Part shown: positions 28,401 through 39,103 of the stretch, piece after piece | How positions within the stretch are numbered: the first letter of the stretch is position 1 | Layout of the letters: every line of letters starts with the position of its first letter | NCBI RefSeq assembly: GCF_947623445.1 | Contig: NC_135246.1 | Location: forward strand, 14,801,856-14,865,855 | Length of the DNA: 64,000 bases | From: Clavelina lepadiformis | Lineage: Eukaryota > Chordata > Ascidiacea > Aplousobranchia > Clavelinidae | Reading direction: 5' to 3' | Program-made: the position numbers and the translations under genes | Notes under the pieces: generated by a model | What the model was told of the DNA's origin: nothing | The model's input: only the letters and a program-made list of their open reading frames with translations | Databases searched by the model: none

Positions 28401-30934
28401 ATAAACTAAGCAAGCAATTATCACAATGCACACTACCAGTAGCAAACTTACGCCAATATCAGCTGCCAATGACCATTCCCCAGCATGCTTTCTTATCTCT
28501 GCAACACTCCATGAATGTTCCCATGATTTTTCACTGAGCACAGTAGAGTTCTGATATACAGAAATATAACTGTACTTGTGAGATACATTTAAATTTTTAA
28601 ATACAGACAACTTCTAATCTCCTAATATGAATTTGCCCTCCGCAACAGACTTTATGTGACCATGTGTAAAAAGTGAAATCACTTGCACACCAGATTCAGA
28701 TTGGAGGGTTTGTAAACTGCATATGAAATAATAAGCCTGCACACAACTTTGCTATGCCTTTGTTTCTTGTTGTGCAGAAGAATTCTGATCAATTTTTCTG
28801 TCTGGCTCCACGCAAATTACGCTTCCGTTATTTTTTTTTGTGCAATATATGCCAGAATTTTAAAAGTGACAAAGTTATAACAACGAAAACATATCATTAC
28901 ACATGATTGCTGGAAGTTTTATTTCTCCTGGCAATGATGCTTATCATGACGTCTACAGCAGTGGTTCTTAAACTGGGGGGCGCGCCCCCCTTGGGGGGCG
29001 TGTAGCATTCCTAAGGGGGGCGCGAGAGATGACAAGCTGTATATGAGCTATGTCTAAACATGCTTTCTTGACTTTCACAATAGGTTCATTTTTACTAAAA
29101 TTTTAAAGTGTGTCACGATGGCAATTGTATTTTTGAAATTTGGATTCTGAAATACGTCAATTGTTACGTCATAATATTTGGTGTTTCTCCACATTGAAGC
29201 GTATCGTTTTCGTTTACTCATTCATGCACTCCTAGCTCGACTAACTGTTCTCTTGTCTTCTCTTTTTGCGGTGACCTGTTTTTCTCGCAACCGGGGGCGG
29301 GGTAACAAAAAAAACTTTTACAAATGTATCACTTGTAGAAATACTACATTTACACTAAATGCGTTTTCATTAGTTTTACAATTATGATGTATACAGGAAA
29401 CCAGATGTTTTTGCTACTAACCTGTAAATATCCGATTAGTTTACGACGTATAATTTTCGAGTCATTAACGATTGAAAATTTGTGTGCAGTGTCGGCCACA
29501 CATAATAAAAATACTGAGATCACGTCAATTGACCGTGAACAAATTCACCGGCGATAAATAATTGGTCGTGGTCAACTGACCGGCAACAAATTGGCCGGCG
29601 ACACAAATCAACCGCTACGCATTTTATTTTTATTTTTTACGCAAATTAGCATTGTTGTTTATTCAAATTATATGATTTAAGTGATAACATGATTTGAGGT
29701 CAGTTGGTTCTAGGTAAATTTACGTCACGGTCAGTTGTCCCCGGTGAGTTTGTTCGCGGTCAATTTCCCACGGTTAATTGTCGTGGAACCAAAAATACTA
29801 ATGTCACGCACCCGGTTTAAATAGGGTAAAACCAACGTCAGCCAATATTAAAACCGTAAAATGAAGTAAAACTTAAATTTAGTATTGATTTAATAAACAG
29901 ATATTTTAGTAATTAAACTAATTGTATTGAGTGGAAAATAAAAGAAAGTATGACCAAAATTATCTGACGTATGGCTGTATAGATATAGATACCACAGTGA
30001 ACAAAAAAGTCGTACCGCAATGCGCGATATGCTTAGAAAAGCTAAGCAACGACGTTTTGAGACCAAGTCGTTTGCAGCGTCATCTTCATGAATACAAAGA
30101 CAAAACCTAGGAACAAACTTGACTGTGCAACCGACCTAAGATGTGCATTATCTTCCACAAAGCCTCGAATTAATCGTTTGGTTTCCCAAAAACAACTACA
30201 TCCTTCTCATTAATGAAAGTTAATTGAAAATAAATTGTTGTTTTGTTTAATGCTTTTTTATTTTGCAATGAGGGGGGCGCGAAATTTTTAGGTACCTTCA
30301 AGGGGGGCGTGTGCCAAAAAGTTTAAGAACCCCTGGTCTACAGAATATATCATTCAATGGAATAAACCGATGTTAACCTTGCAATAAATTGTTACTTTTT
30401 TGTTTATCAATTCACACTAAAAAATGCCTGAAGAAAAGTACCAACACACATTAGTACAGTAGCCTAATATAGCAGGAACAGGAAAATGACACTACAGAAG
30501 TCTTCCATCATTCTTGTGTCAAAGTGGCATGCAATCTTATCAACGTAAAAAAAATTCAATTTAAATGGATGCGTAAGGCAATGCTTAGTAACAATAGCAC
30601 CATATATATATATCTCATATAAACAATTAGTGTGTTGCAAGATCGCAATCTTTAAAAACTACTTGGTTCAACCTATAAATTGCTTAGTTGTATCACCTTC
30701 CAAAATCCCAAATATAACCACTCATATACATCAAAAAATACTACGGAATACTACATACCATATCGTATGAATTGGTTACTTGAATACAAACTTCATATTT
30801 CAATAAGTTTTAAACTGGGTCAACGTTTACCTTATTTTAAACACTATATTACACTCTAAAAAATTTAATCATCTTACAGTTAAGTTATTGTTTGCTTGGC
30901 TGGAACCACTTTGATCTTGATCCCCTTCTTCCAT
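16420..30934 (-). CDS. WASHC2: WASH complex subunit 2 (FAM21), 26 exons, complete
   Basis: Exons, 5' to 3' on the minus strand: 30934-30878, 28550-28452, 28231-28067, 27912-27802, 27316-27176, 26877-26784, 26649-26542, 26446-26310, 26197-26128, 26002-25907, 25820-25648, 25463-25313, 25207-25100, 24825-24695, 24511-23966, 23762-23406, 23218-23128, 22962-22849, 22639-22525, 20168-19892, 19696-19519, 19022-18894, 17713-17406, 17194-17099, 16909-16702, 16559-16420. All junctions are GT-AG and in phase; the sum is 4200 nt, 1399 aa plus stop (human paralogues are about 1320-1340). The folded head (residues about 30-200) has WSVAEIRKHAGEWSLAADIG, SDSQFIEN and RPLPYLIGS. A long acidic tail carries many LFD/LFG-type motifs, which in the family bind retromer VPS35. 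NLAINPSALLPG and an Arg-rich RRPPSRQAR segment (about 1049-1100) match the capping-protein-binding part. It ends in DLFDDPLNALLGP, like human. Role: links the WASH actin-nucleating complex to endosomes. The exon 23 acceptor may lie 3 nt further in. Confidence 0.95.
17714..18893 (-). other. WASHC2 intron 22, no separate feature seen
   Basis: A 1.2-kb intron. It contains AT-rich runs and a 133-codon plus-strand open frame (18412-18813) without family signature, which I treat as chance. Confidence 0.6.
20203..22414 (-). mobile_element. Inverted-repeat DNA transposon in WASHC2 intron 19
   Basis: The left end reads GTCAAGTGGGGCAAAAAAA from 20203. The reverse complement of the right end reads GTCAGTTGGGGCAAAAAAA from 22414, so about 19 bp of terminal inverted repeat with two differences. 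Both ends are flanked by TATA (20199-20202 and 22415-22418), read as a 4-bp target duplication, though TA alone is possible in this AT-rich context. The sequence just inside is rich in further GGGGCAAAA and GGGTAAAA motifs. It carries the long ORF at 20546-21493 on the same strand as WASHC2. The element makes up 2.21 of the intron's 2.36 kb. Superfamily not resolved: no transposase catalytic motif was recognised. Confidence 0.7.
20546..21493 (-). CDS. Acidic ORF inside the intronic transposon
   Basis: The frame is open from just after a TAG at 21494 to the stop at 20546. The first ATG is 21397, giving 283 aa; the open region is about 30 codons longer and starts at a plausible acceptor (CATTTAG|GCTG), so an upstream exon is possible. 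The middle is a highly charged Glu/Lys/Arg region, probably coiled coil, with a basic nuclear-localisation-like KKKKRKR run. The last 110 residues look folded: FAVFWEKPKTYYWGKLLKV, then a WDWPTKEDID motif. From memory this resembles a reader-like C-terminal domain seen in proteins of animal DNA transposons; I cannot name it. A separate acidic frame just upstream (about 21495-21600) suggests a further exon or decay. Confidence 0.55.
   Translation of the reverse strand, partial: AVSTPLTSTTVQSRIRTTKDIINELQFHAPEGMKYEIRLVSKDESVSIESVLKSRGRQTNDKKKKRKRVKMNGSILTNEEFNEQVENFEANGTIAKKRKVGRRKRNADEDEEINSLDLEEEEEIERRMEREIQRQMDEDMRRVDTEDEMVEESDDESEEMNDKTREDTVVGMEDVEEERRDVTEESVNEQKKEKRTIKLEINKKQVGKYFAVFWEKPKTYYWGKLLKVVRDEVDGKIEQAEFKFLDKKSTSEDAVYWDWPTKEDIDIVNVENFFGGPSTAVLTSVVRAKSYFGFAEEEEVKEKFLFLSKYGLHNA
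27432..27788. mobile_element. hAT-type MITE in WASHC2 intron 4
   Basis: The left end CAGAGATGGGCA and the reverse complement of the right end, CATAGCTGGGCA, match the usual hAT terminal pattern. The flanks CTAATCAA and CCGATTAA are possible diverged 8-bp duplications (5 of 8 match). There is no long ORF. It makes up 357 of the 485 bp of intron 4, and the right flank lies at the intron's donor site. Confidence 0.6.
28959..30335 (+). mobile_element. hAT element relic with BED finger, WASHC2 intron 1
   Basis: A perfect 8-bp target duplication GTCTACAG flanks it (28951-28958 and 30336-30343). The ends are CAGTGGTTCTTAAACT and, in reverse complement, CAGGGGTTCTTAAACT, typical of hAT/Charlie-like elements, with GGGGGGCG-rich subterminal repeats on both sides. 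Inside, about 29931-30110 on the plus strand encodes a BED-zinc-finger-like segment (KRKYDQNYL, then PQCAICLEKLSND, then RLQRHLHE) as in ZBED5-type hAT transposases; the rest of the transposase is missing, and the expected initiator is GTG. A second, smaller element is nested at 29516-29790. Non-autonomous. Confidence 0.85.
29516..29790. mobile_element. MITE nested inside the hAT relic
   Basis: The 275-bp segment has imperfect inverted ends (GAGATCACGTCAATTGACCG and, in reverse complement, GGTTCCACGACAATTAACCG), and most of its length can fold back through CACCGG/CCGGTG-type repeats. It is flanked by a 9-bp direct repeat AAAAATACT (29507-29515 and 29791-29799). It inserted after the host hAT element did. 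Superfamily unknown; the 9-bp duplication would fit a Mutator-like element. Confidence 0.6.
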
Positions 30935-31223
30935 TTAATAAAGAAAGCAATTCAGTATTTACAAACTAAAATTAGTCTATGAGACTATATGATATTGATA
31001 GTCCTATTTCAAAACGTGAAAGAATTTCTGAAGTGACTTTCACTGACGTTTCTCAAACTTGCAAGGTCAGCACATGTTTTAATAGTGTTTTCGGTACAAG
31101 ATTTTTTTTCTCTTTTTCTCCCTCCTTTCGTTGCTTTAGTTTTTTGTTTCTTTCCCCTCACGTGCCATTTATTTCATTGTTTTCGTTGACGGTAGATGTT
31201 TTGCTCTAGCACCATGCTGTACG

Positions 31224-31957
31224 TAGGGTTGGGATTTCCTGACTAAATTTGAAATCTCAGGATCGGGATTTTCCAGGATTTTCACCCTACAATTCCGTAA
31301 CTTTTCGAGATTAACAAAGTAAAAAGTGTACACATATAATCAAAACAAAGCATGTTTATTTATTTTACTACTGACGCAAAAAACAGCAGTGCATCAAGAG
31401 TGTCATCATTAAGATGATTTCTAATTTTATTGACAAAATAACCAAGGGCTAAGAAAGCACGTTCGGCCTCAACTGATGTAGATTTGATGGTTTTCAGGGC
31501 TCCAAACATTTCTTACATTACGTTAGTTAGTACGTAAGCTCCATGCGTTAGTTTTCCAGTATGAAAAGTTTCGCCAGACTTCGAACTTTCTCTGTGAACT
31601 TACATCTTCAAAATTATACATTTTGATTAAAATTTGCCAGGACACATTCAAAAGAAGTAGCAAGCATATGAATGCAGTTTGACTAAAACCTGATCCACAA
31701 GGACCAAGCGCGTGCGATAAAAGCAATTGGTCAGTCATTGTTACCCAATAGGTTGCATGACAACACTTTGTGCCGAACCTAAGTGGCTAGCTAATGTGAA
31801 ACTGATTTAAACAAACTTAATCCACATATGAAGCAATATTGAATTGCCAAAACATTAACTCAGAATTCCCGGGATTTGAAGACAAAAAATCCCGAGATCA
31901 AGATTGGAAAAAATGGCTAAAATCCCAAGGAAACAGGATTGGGATTTCCTGGGTCTG
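31224..31957 (-). mobile_element. hAT relic with dimerisation-domain remnant
   Basis: About 31380-31513 on the minus strand encodes TSVEAERAF followed by RNHLNDDTLDALLFF, the classic C-terminal dimerisation motif of hAT transposases. The ends TAGGGTTGGGATTTCC and, in reverse complement, CAGACCCAGGAAATCC are partly matching, and GGGATTTYC motifs recur inside. I found no clean 8-bp duplication, so the ends are approximate. It lies upstream of the WASHC2 start codon. Decayed and non-autonomous. Confidence 0.65.
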
Positions 31958-32348
31958 GTCCGAAACGTCTGATACCTCGACAGCTAAACGAAAGAATTAC
32001 CTGTAAAAACGAGGCGTTTTTTCAATGCTTAGTTTTTTAACATATCACCTTGCGAATTTTTAAGATACCTGGTTGAGATAAAATAAATTTGTCAAATGTC
32101 CATTGTTCTATCGTATTTATGTCCAAAATAATACATGGCGTTAGAGCAAAACATCTGCTGTCAGTGAAAACAAACAAATACCAGCAACAGCACTTAAGGA
32201 TAAAGAAAGAAACAAAAAACGAGAGCAAAGGAAGGAGGGAAGGGAGGCAAAAGAAAAAATCTTGTACTTAGTACACCATTTTTCACCTGGATTTTAGACG
32301 TCTTGCACCCTGTGATGTCGACTTTGGTCACTCTGCATCCTCAGGTGA

Positions 32349-32642
32349 CCGGACTGCAGAGTATGACCGTTTTCAGCATGATTTTGGGTGCGCCAAACAG
32401 CCAAAAATTACAAGTGCGGTGCACAAAAATGCTCAGACGCAATATAAGTGCGCACTTAAGTGGGTAATTACACAGTAGTGTATACAGTTTGTATTCAATC
32501 TTTAAATCCACTGAAAAGTAAGTGCACAGAAGTCTGGGCGTTCTGTCCAAGTCATTAAGTGCAAAGTAATGCACTTCAAGCGTGGTACTTAATCTCATGA
32601 AAAGCAGTATTGAGTGCATCTATGCCAAACTCTGTAGTCTGG
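32349..32642. mobile_element. hAT-like MITE
   Basis: Terminal inverted repeats CCGGACTGCAGAGT and, in reverse complement, CCAGACTACAGAGT, with flanks TCAGGTGA (32341-32348) and CCAGGTGA (32643-32650) matching at 7 of 8 bases. 294 bp, no coding capacity. Confidence 0.6.
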
Positions 32643-32929
32643 CCAGGTGAGATCTCGTTAAAAGGTACCATGGTTTTTCAGCCTGGGGCACAGAAAGGTA
32701 ATTTCAGTGCTTATTTTCTGGTGCAGAATTTGTCTTATACTTAATGTTTTAAGTGTGATGTTGGGGTGGTGCAAATTTTTGCATTATATTTAGCAAACTT
32801 TCCAGTAGGGCCGCCGGTGAAACAGACGCTACCAATATAGAAACTCCTTTTAATTTGCCAGACCACATTTATTACCACCCATAGTGCTTACCTACCGTAC
32901 CGGTACAGGCAATGCTAGCCGGGTTTAGT

Positions 32930-33221
32930 ATAAAAGTGAACAACCATAGGATGCATTTGTATTTTGTAGTCCATACTAGCCTAAACCGCAGCTAGTCAAA
33001 GTGTGACGTCACACAATAGAAAACTTAACAAATTACCGTAGTTTGCTTCTACGTCACCTAAAATTTATTTTTCAAGTAAATTTTGGTCTGATTCTAACCT
33101 TGACTAGGCTATATTTGCCGGTCTAGTATACAAGTGCACAACCAGCTGACGTCACAATTCGATAGTCTGGGGTCTAGTGTACAAAAGTATCCTGCGGTTG
33201 TGCACTTGTATGCTAGACCCG
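32930..33221. mobile_element. MITE with GGGTYTAG ends
   Basis: Left end CGGGTTTAGTATAAAAGTG and, in reverse complement of the right end, CGGGTCTAGCATACAAGTG, both continuing into ACAACC. A third related unit (GGTCTAGTATACAAGTGCAC) lies inside near 33120. No flanking duplication was recognised. The same terminal motif occurs at 55647-56287. Confidence 0.55.
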
Positions 33222-33338
33222 ATCGTGCTGCGTACCTCGGTGGAGAACTTGATTAGTGTTTATAGTGATTAAGATACTTTCACCCTTAAGGATCAATGAC
33301 AGGCTGCTTCACAGATTCAACATAAACCTTGCACTTAC

Positions 33339-33560
33339 ATCACTGTTTATGTATACATATTCAAACAAACTGATCAAACCATCTGGCTGGACATAAGTGA
33401 CGTAGGCTAGCTGACCATCTTCTACCTCCGCTCACAACCGACCTGTGTAAAAGATTCTTACCGCGTACATAGGCCACCTGAACGGGACTCCGCTCCTGTG
33501 GATGGAGTTCGTTTTAGTGGAGGTTTTCTTCTTACATTCAAACACAAAGGTCGGTTCCAT
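33339..33560 (-). other. Possible exon pair of an unidentified gene
   Basis: An ATG at 33560 opens 33 codons (MEPTFVFECKKK then HRSGVPFRWPMYA) ending at a GTAAGA donor at 33461. Just downstream, a second coding-like stretch contains QLAYVTYVQPDGLISLFEY and ends in AGTGAT|GTAAGTG at 33339. Base composition is more GC-rich and codon-like than the surroundings. The two stretches do not join cleanly in one frame with any ordinary intron that I can find, and no further exon was located. It may be a partial or decayed gene, or one with an unusual junction. I do not recognise the family. Confidence 0.35.
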
Positions 33561-34148
33561 CTTGACGGTGACACAACGTTTTGGCCCCGCCAAACTATCA
33601 GCATAACTTTCGTTTTATATTAAATGTGTTTAAATTTCGTGTTTTGTGTTAAATTAAAATGATAAATGAAATTAAATAATGTTTAAATACTATGTTTATA
33701 ATTTAGGTTTAGTGGTCATACTGACGCTAATAACTTTTTCCATTTTCTTATTGGTCCGTAGGCCTAATGCACATTTTTGCTCTTGAGGCCTTGTCACATT
33801 TGGCCGTCCAATTTGGGGAAGTTATTGTCATTAACTGCTAATATGTTAGCGACCACCTGCGTCAGCACAATTTCTTCGTCCATCACATTGAAGACGAAAA
33901 ATAAAATGAATGAATAAAAACTTCTTATTTGCTAGCTTAATATAATCATCAGTCTGGCGGAAACTTTCTGACAGAATTTAATGGGCAGACATTTTGTTTC
34001 TATTTAATGAAAAATATTGGCTAAGAATCATATGAAAAATAAAACAATATTATTCATAAAAAGTATTATCATATAGGCTAATTGATTTTCCGGTAATTTG
34101 ACTCTATGTATTCAATGTTGTCTGTTTGGTATATCAAACGATTATTAC

Positions 34149-34572
34149 TAGGGATGGGCCGATACGAACCCAAACCCGAATAGATTCGCCGAATATCGCC
34201 TTTATGGAAGATTAGGGCGAACACGAATACCAACAATGGCGAACCCGAATACAATATTACTTATAAACTTACCGACTTTTGTTAAAAATGATGATCTAGT
34301 TTCCCGACAAAGCTAAACTAGAGTCAGCAGTACTTACAATGAAGGTCGTTTTCTTAACGATTTTGCTTTTTCAATCGTATTTTAAACACTATTTTTCGAA
34401 AGAAAGCGATTTATTTATCGATTACATCATGTTACAAGCAAGACTTGACAACTTTTGGATGAAATTTTATTGTTTGATTCTAATACGAATAGATTCGGGA
34501 TTCGTTCGTGTCGACCTTCATGATATTCGGGTTCGCACGAACCCGAATAATCTTCTTCGCGGCACATCCCTA
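34149..34572. mobile_element. hAT MITE with GAACCCGAAT repeats
   Basis: A perfect 8-bp duplication ATTATTAC flanks it (34141-34148 and 34573-34580). The ends are TAGGGATGGGCCG and, in reverse complement, TAGGGATGTGCCG. Both subterminal regions are built of repeated GAACCCGAAT/ATTCGGGTTC units. 424 bp; an incidental open frame inside has no family signature. Confidence 0.85.
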
Positions 34573-35013
34573 ATTATTACACAACGGCAGACAAATGGCA
34601 TCGCAATAAATTGGTTAATGTAACATCACGGCTGTCTACTAATTTGTCTGGTTGATGCTTTTTACAGAGAGTCGTAAGTTTTTACAAAAAAGACTTGTTT
34701 TTGTTACCTAAAATTGTTTTTTTCTTGCTGTCACAATCGTCATAACGTGACGTAAGTTGTTTTAGACTATGATTTGAGTCAAGCCGAGTCATTTAGGAAC
34801 TTTAACCCGACTCATGTCTAGTCATTTCAACACTGTGTTACTTATTTCACTGTTCTTGGAATTTCGTAAAGTAAGAAGTAAAGAAAAAACTTTTACGAAA
34901 ATTTTAATAATTCAAAGCGCTTACTTCGACCGTGTAGCTAAAAATAATTTATAATTAAACAAAACTGATTATCTGGTATGGATTTAGTTTTACCGTTTTG
35001 TTTTTAATATCAG

Positions 35014-35193
35014 TGCTGCAAAAAATTCAAGTTAGGCTGAATCATGGTTTTGAATCTTCGACAACAATTTCAACGGTAATGGCGTTTCGTAATTTAAATG
35101 TAGCAAAGCTTCATTTAAACGTATCTTATGCGATATTTTCACATTACAGAGTTAGACGAAGCTGTGAATTCTGAAGATATCACAAACGAGTAA
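35014..35193 (+). pseudogene. Decayed copy of the small secreted-peptide gene
   Basis: Homologous to exons 2 and 3 of the intact copies at 36.8 and 38.6 kb: exon 2 remnant 35014-35075 (IFDNNFN at its end, TAG and TGA in frame) and exon 3 remnant 35150-35193 (ELDEAVNSEDITNE then TAA). Splice sites, the intron between them and the poly-A signal (35206-35211) are still aligned with the intact copies. No signal-peptide exon was found upstream. Similarity to the 37-kb copy continues for several hundred bases past the poly-A site, so the duplication unit was larger than the gene. Confidence 0.7.
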
Positions 35194-36694
35194 TGATGAA
35201 ATTTAAATAAAACCGACAACTGCGTTATTACAGACAAATACGACAAAACTTTCACAAAATAATCAAGTTAAGCAAATTTGATTTGTGATTTTGTAACTTA
35301 TATAAGTTCAAGATCTTATACTTCTATAGCAAGAGCGCGGCACGTCCGTGCGTCGCACAAATACTTGCTGTTCAAAATCTCTGCCCGTAAAGTTCCATGA
35401 TAAAACGTACCGTTAAACTGTAGCATAAACATAAATCCATACTGCAATTACATTTAGTTAAGATGATGTTATTAAGATGAGAAAAATCTACTGTTGGCTT
35501 GAAGTGGCATTTATATATCTTGATAACTAAAACTTTATCTATCCATTTTTCTGTCTTTTCTTGCGTGTTTCATTGCCTCTTATGTGGAGTCACCGGTGTG
35601 GATCTTAGCCTTCTATGACGCTTGCTCTTGTGTTTTATTCTTCTGCACTCCCACCTCCTCTATATCCTCACGCAATACCTTCATATGTTTCTTTTTTTGT
35701 CGGTATCCTTTTTCGTTTTTTCCACGTTCAGTTGCTGGACTATTACGTCTACATAGTTTTCATTTTTACTCGATACTTGCCTCTTTTGTCTGAACTATGC
35801 ATACAGTTGGTTTAAGATATCTATGATGGTGTCACAACATATTTACATATTCATAGTACATGAATGGCAACATATTTATTACTTTGTTCAGCGAGTTGTT
35901 GTAACGGGGTTTTGTTCATCGTAAACTAATGCAGTTTTGAAATTCACCTTTGTTCTTGTATAGATGGGGGCTAAGCAATGATGTTGGCAGTTTTTTTCCT
36001 AACTTTTTAGGCACTTACAATTTTCCCAATAATTTTCACTGGGCTGTTAACATGGCCAACAGCTTTTTTGATCTCATTTCACACTTAAAGCAGCTGCCAA
36101 TCTTTGTCACATACAATTGTCGGAAGGTTGGAGCACCTATGCTTTTCGGGCTAGCTAAGTTTTCACAATTTTTCATTTTTTCACATTTATGAGATTATTA
36201 TCAAAGTACTCCTTCCAACCCTTCATGACTGTCAGATACTCCAACAAGATCTTATCATTCTTGTCTTTGATGCATTTTACTTTGAGAACATCTACACAGC
36301 TTCTGTTCGGTTTTATACTTTACCGATAGCATTGGTGATTTCGTTCTTTCCCTCAAGGGCCGCTCGTTTATCCTATAGTCACCCTATACAAGCAGCTTAA
36401 AAGTTTTTACAGAGTGTGGAGTGCGTCTGTGCAATCGTAAAACTCTACTGTCTTTGTTTGTAAATGCAAAAGTTTTTAAGTTTTGTTTAATGTTACATGT
36501 TAAACTTAAAGCATATGGGATATACAGATTGTGCACTCATTCAGGAAAAATAGTACCGTTAATAATAGAACCTATTTTCCTACCATATGTTAACGAAGAA
36601 CATTTTTCAATGATCGTAGGAGCTGTAAACCGCAGTTGGCCATTCCAGCAAAAATAAGGACAGCAAAATTAAATGTAGAAATAGTTTACGGGAC

Positions 36695-36702
36695 CATATA
36701 AA
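36695..36702 (+). promoter_or_regulatory. TATA-like box
   Basis: ATATAAAG about 100 bases upstream of the ATG at 36803. Sequence match only. Confidence 0.4.
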
Positions 36703-36802
36703 GATAATTGCGTAAAACAGGGAGAATAATTTGATGAAAGCATTTCAAAGTTTTTAGCCTACTCAAAGAGTTAAAAGAGCAAAAACCTTTCAACAAAAGA
36801 AC

Positions 36803-37269
36803 ATGAGATGTTTTTTGATATTCCTGATTATGAATATAATTTTGGCAGAATCTGTTGCTTTCAACTGGAGGATACTAAAAGGCCTTGCAGGTGGAGGTAA
36901 TACGGTCCCAGCCGTGAGCAGATTTTCTTTCCCATTAACGTAAGCATAATTTTGATTAATGGTGCGGCTAATGACTGGTTTTTTTGAAACCATAATCTCT
37001 TCTAATCGAGTATTAATGTAAAATTATAAGGACAATAAACCGGTTGTTTAGTAATGATCGACGGAAACCTTACCATTTTGTTATGAGCAGGGAAACAAAT
37101 TCAAGTGAGGAATCATCGTTCTGGGAATTCGACAACACTTTCAATGGTGAAGATATTTTTTTATCTAAAAATATTAACGGCTTCATTTAAACCTCTCTTG
37201 GACAACCCTTTTTACATTGCAGAGTTAGACGAAGTTGTGAATTCTGAGGATTACAAAAATGATGAATGA
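36803..37269 (+). CDS. Small secreted peptide precursor, acidic tail (copy 1)
   Basis: Exons 36803..36939, 37091..37146 and 37223..37269 join in phase to 79 aa. Exon 1 encodes a signal peptide (MRCFLIFLIMNIILA) and the start of a core with NWRILKGLAGGGN and AVSRFSFPL. Exons 2-3 encode a Ser/Glu-rich linker, the motif FWEFDNTFN and an acidic tail ELDEVVNSEDYKNDE. Splice sites: AAC|GTAAGC to GAGCAG|GG, and AATG|GTGAAG to TTGCAG|AG. An AATAAA follows at 37328. The neighbour at 38.6 kb has the same exon lengths (137, 53 and 47 nt), with core sequences that differ and conserved tails. The signal, core and anionic-propiece layout is that of ascidian antimicrobial peptide precursors such as clavanins; an antimicrobial role is inference. 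Core charge is modest. Confidence 0.75.
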
Positions 37270-37327
37270 CCAAAACGAAAGAAAACGGACAACTGCGTTA
37301 TTACCGATATACGACAAAAATTTATAA

Positions 37328-37333
37328 AATAAA
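37328..37333 (+). other. Poly-A signal AATAAA
   Basis: Lies about 60 bases after the stop codon of the small secreted-peptide gene, in the same place as in its two relatives. Confidence 0.6.
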
Positions 37334-38575
37334 CCAACCTTAAGCAATTTGTGCTTTTTATTGCGTAGGCCTATATCTATCGACTACAATAGCAAGCGCA
37401 ATAGTGCATGAATTGCATCAACCTTTGCGGCTCAAATTCGCTGCTCATAAGGTTCCGCAATGAAATTGACAAAACATAGCGCTGCGTGAACAGCAGTATA
37501 AACATAGTCCACACTGCAGTTTTCTTTGCTTAGAATGACGTTATAACAATGAGGGAGGTATTTGTAGGCTTGTTGTGGCATTTATTAACCGTGATAAGCA
37601 GGAAATCATTTATGTATATGTCTTATTTCGTCATACAAGTTATACTCCTTGATGGACAAATGCTTTATACGAAAGTTGATGATAATTCACTTTTTGTATA
37701 TTACATGCAATCTGTGGTGCTATATACCTTGTTTTGTCAGAAGTTTAACGTGCATTGTGATTGGTCTTCAGTTCAAAAATTTTATATTTAATTCGACCAA
37801 TGATATTTTAAGTCAACTTATGAAATAACTTATGAAATAGCGTAGCTATCGTAAATCCAGATAACAAATTATGATTATCTGAGACGCCTTCTAAGTTACA
37901 GAGTTATATCATACTCATAGTGTTTAAGTCATGATTATGTTGCATATAAACGAACATAGATTTAGATGTGGTAATGGAATTTTCGAGTATAGCTAATGAA
38001 AGTTAAACGATGCAGACAACAGAAATTTCTATAAAACGTTTAATAAAATCAGGCGAGAACTGTAGTGTTTTTGAACGTTTTAAGTGACACGCGCAAGCAC
38101 CTGCACAGAACAGGCGTTTTAAATGTTAGCTTACTTTGAGTTAGGACACTATATACAAAGTCTATATTACTTCACTATACTTTAACATAGTTGATCTATA
38201 TTGTAAACGTTGTAGGTCTGTTTCATCACCTAAACATAATGAATCTCATGGTAAGTTTTTGACACAACTTTGGAAACATAAGTTAAGCTGAGAAAGGCTA
38301 CAGATGTTGCGTGGCCGTACGGAGATAACATCCCCTTTATTTTACTTCCTATGTTCACGAACATTTTCCTGTTATGAAAATTGTTGTAAACCGCATTTGC
38401 TTAGCAGATAGTTTGACAACAACAGGAGTGGTTAAAGCATTACTGTAAGAAGACCAAATAGAAACAGCAGAAATAGCAACCAGAGTATATTAATCCACAC
38501 GATATGTTACAAATGTTTAACGTCTTTTGCATTATTGTAGCACAAAGACAACGATTTTGATAACAAAATAAAATA

Positions 38576-39047
38576 ATGAAATATCTGTTAATATTTCTGC
38601 TTCTGAATATGATCCTGTTGAAAGCTGGTGAAGGAATTTCGCTTAATCTAACCATAACGCAATTACAGAGAAACATAGTACATTCGCTGTCCAGGAGTCC
38701 AAGTGCGCAAATGTAAGGGAATGTGTATGGAAATGACTAAATGAATAGCGGTTTAGACAAGAATATTCTTATTTACGTATCTATTATAATACAGCAGCAA
38801 AATCCAACGGATTGCTACTTTTATATCAAGGTCCAAGTTTAAAAACATTTACACGCTTTGTTATTTTCTGACAGCGTCGTAAATGTTTCTTCGCCATGGT
38901 ATTGGTTCTTCGACAACACATTCAACGGTAATCGTGTATATGCCGATTGTGAATATGAGCTGACCGGAATAATATCTTGAGCAGCTTTATTATTTCGCAG
39001 AGATAGATGAAGCTTTGGATACTGAAGATTTTACAGATGAAGAGTGA
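38576..39047 (+). CDS. Small secreted peptide precursor, acidic tail (copy 2)
   Basis: Exons 38576..38712, 38875..38927 and 39001..39047 join in phase to 78 aa. The signal peptide is MKYLLIFLLLNMILLKAGEG; the core begins about ISLNLTITQLQRNIVHSLSR. Exon 2 carries SSPWYWFFDNTFN and exon 3 EIDEALDTEDFTDEE then stop. Junctions are CAAAT|GTAAGG to TGACAG|CG, and AACG|GTAATC to TCGCAG|AG. AATAAA at 39104-39109. The DNTFN motif and the acidic tail align with the copy at 36.8 kb, while the core does not, the pattern expected if the mature peptide diversifies and the propiece is constrained. Expected secreted. It could be a defence or signalling peptide; no family assignment from memory. Confidence 0.75.
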
Positions 39048-39103
39048 AAGCTGCTGCGCAAACAGCTTATTCTATATTGATTGTGTGAAACAGGCAAAAC
39101 TGA

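Noticed and set aside
29178-29387. 69-codon plus-strand frame within the hAT relic
   Set aside because: Not in frame with the BED-finger segment and no transposase motif.
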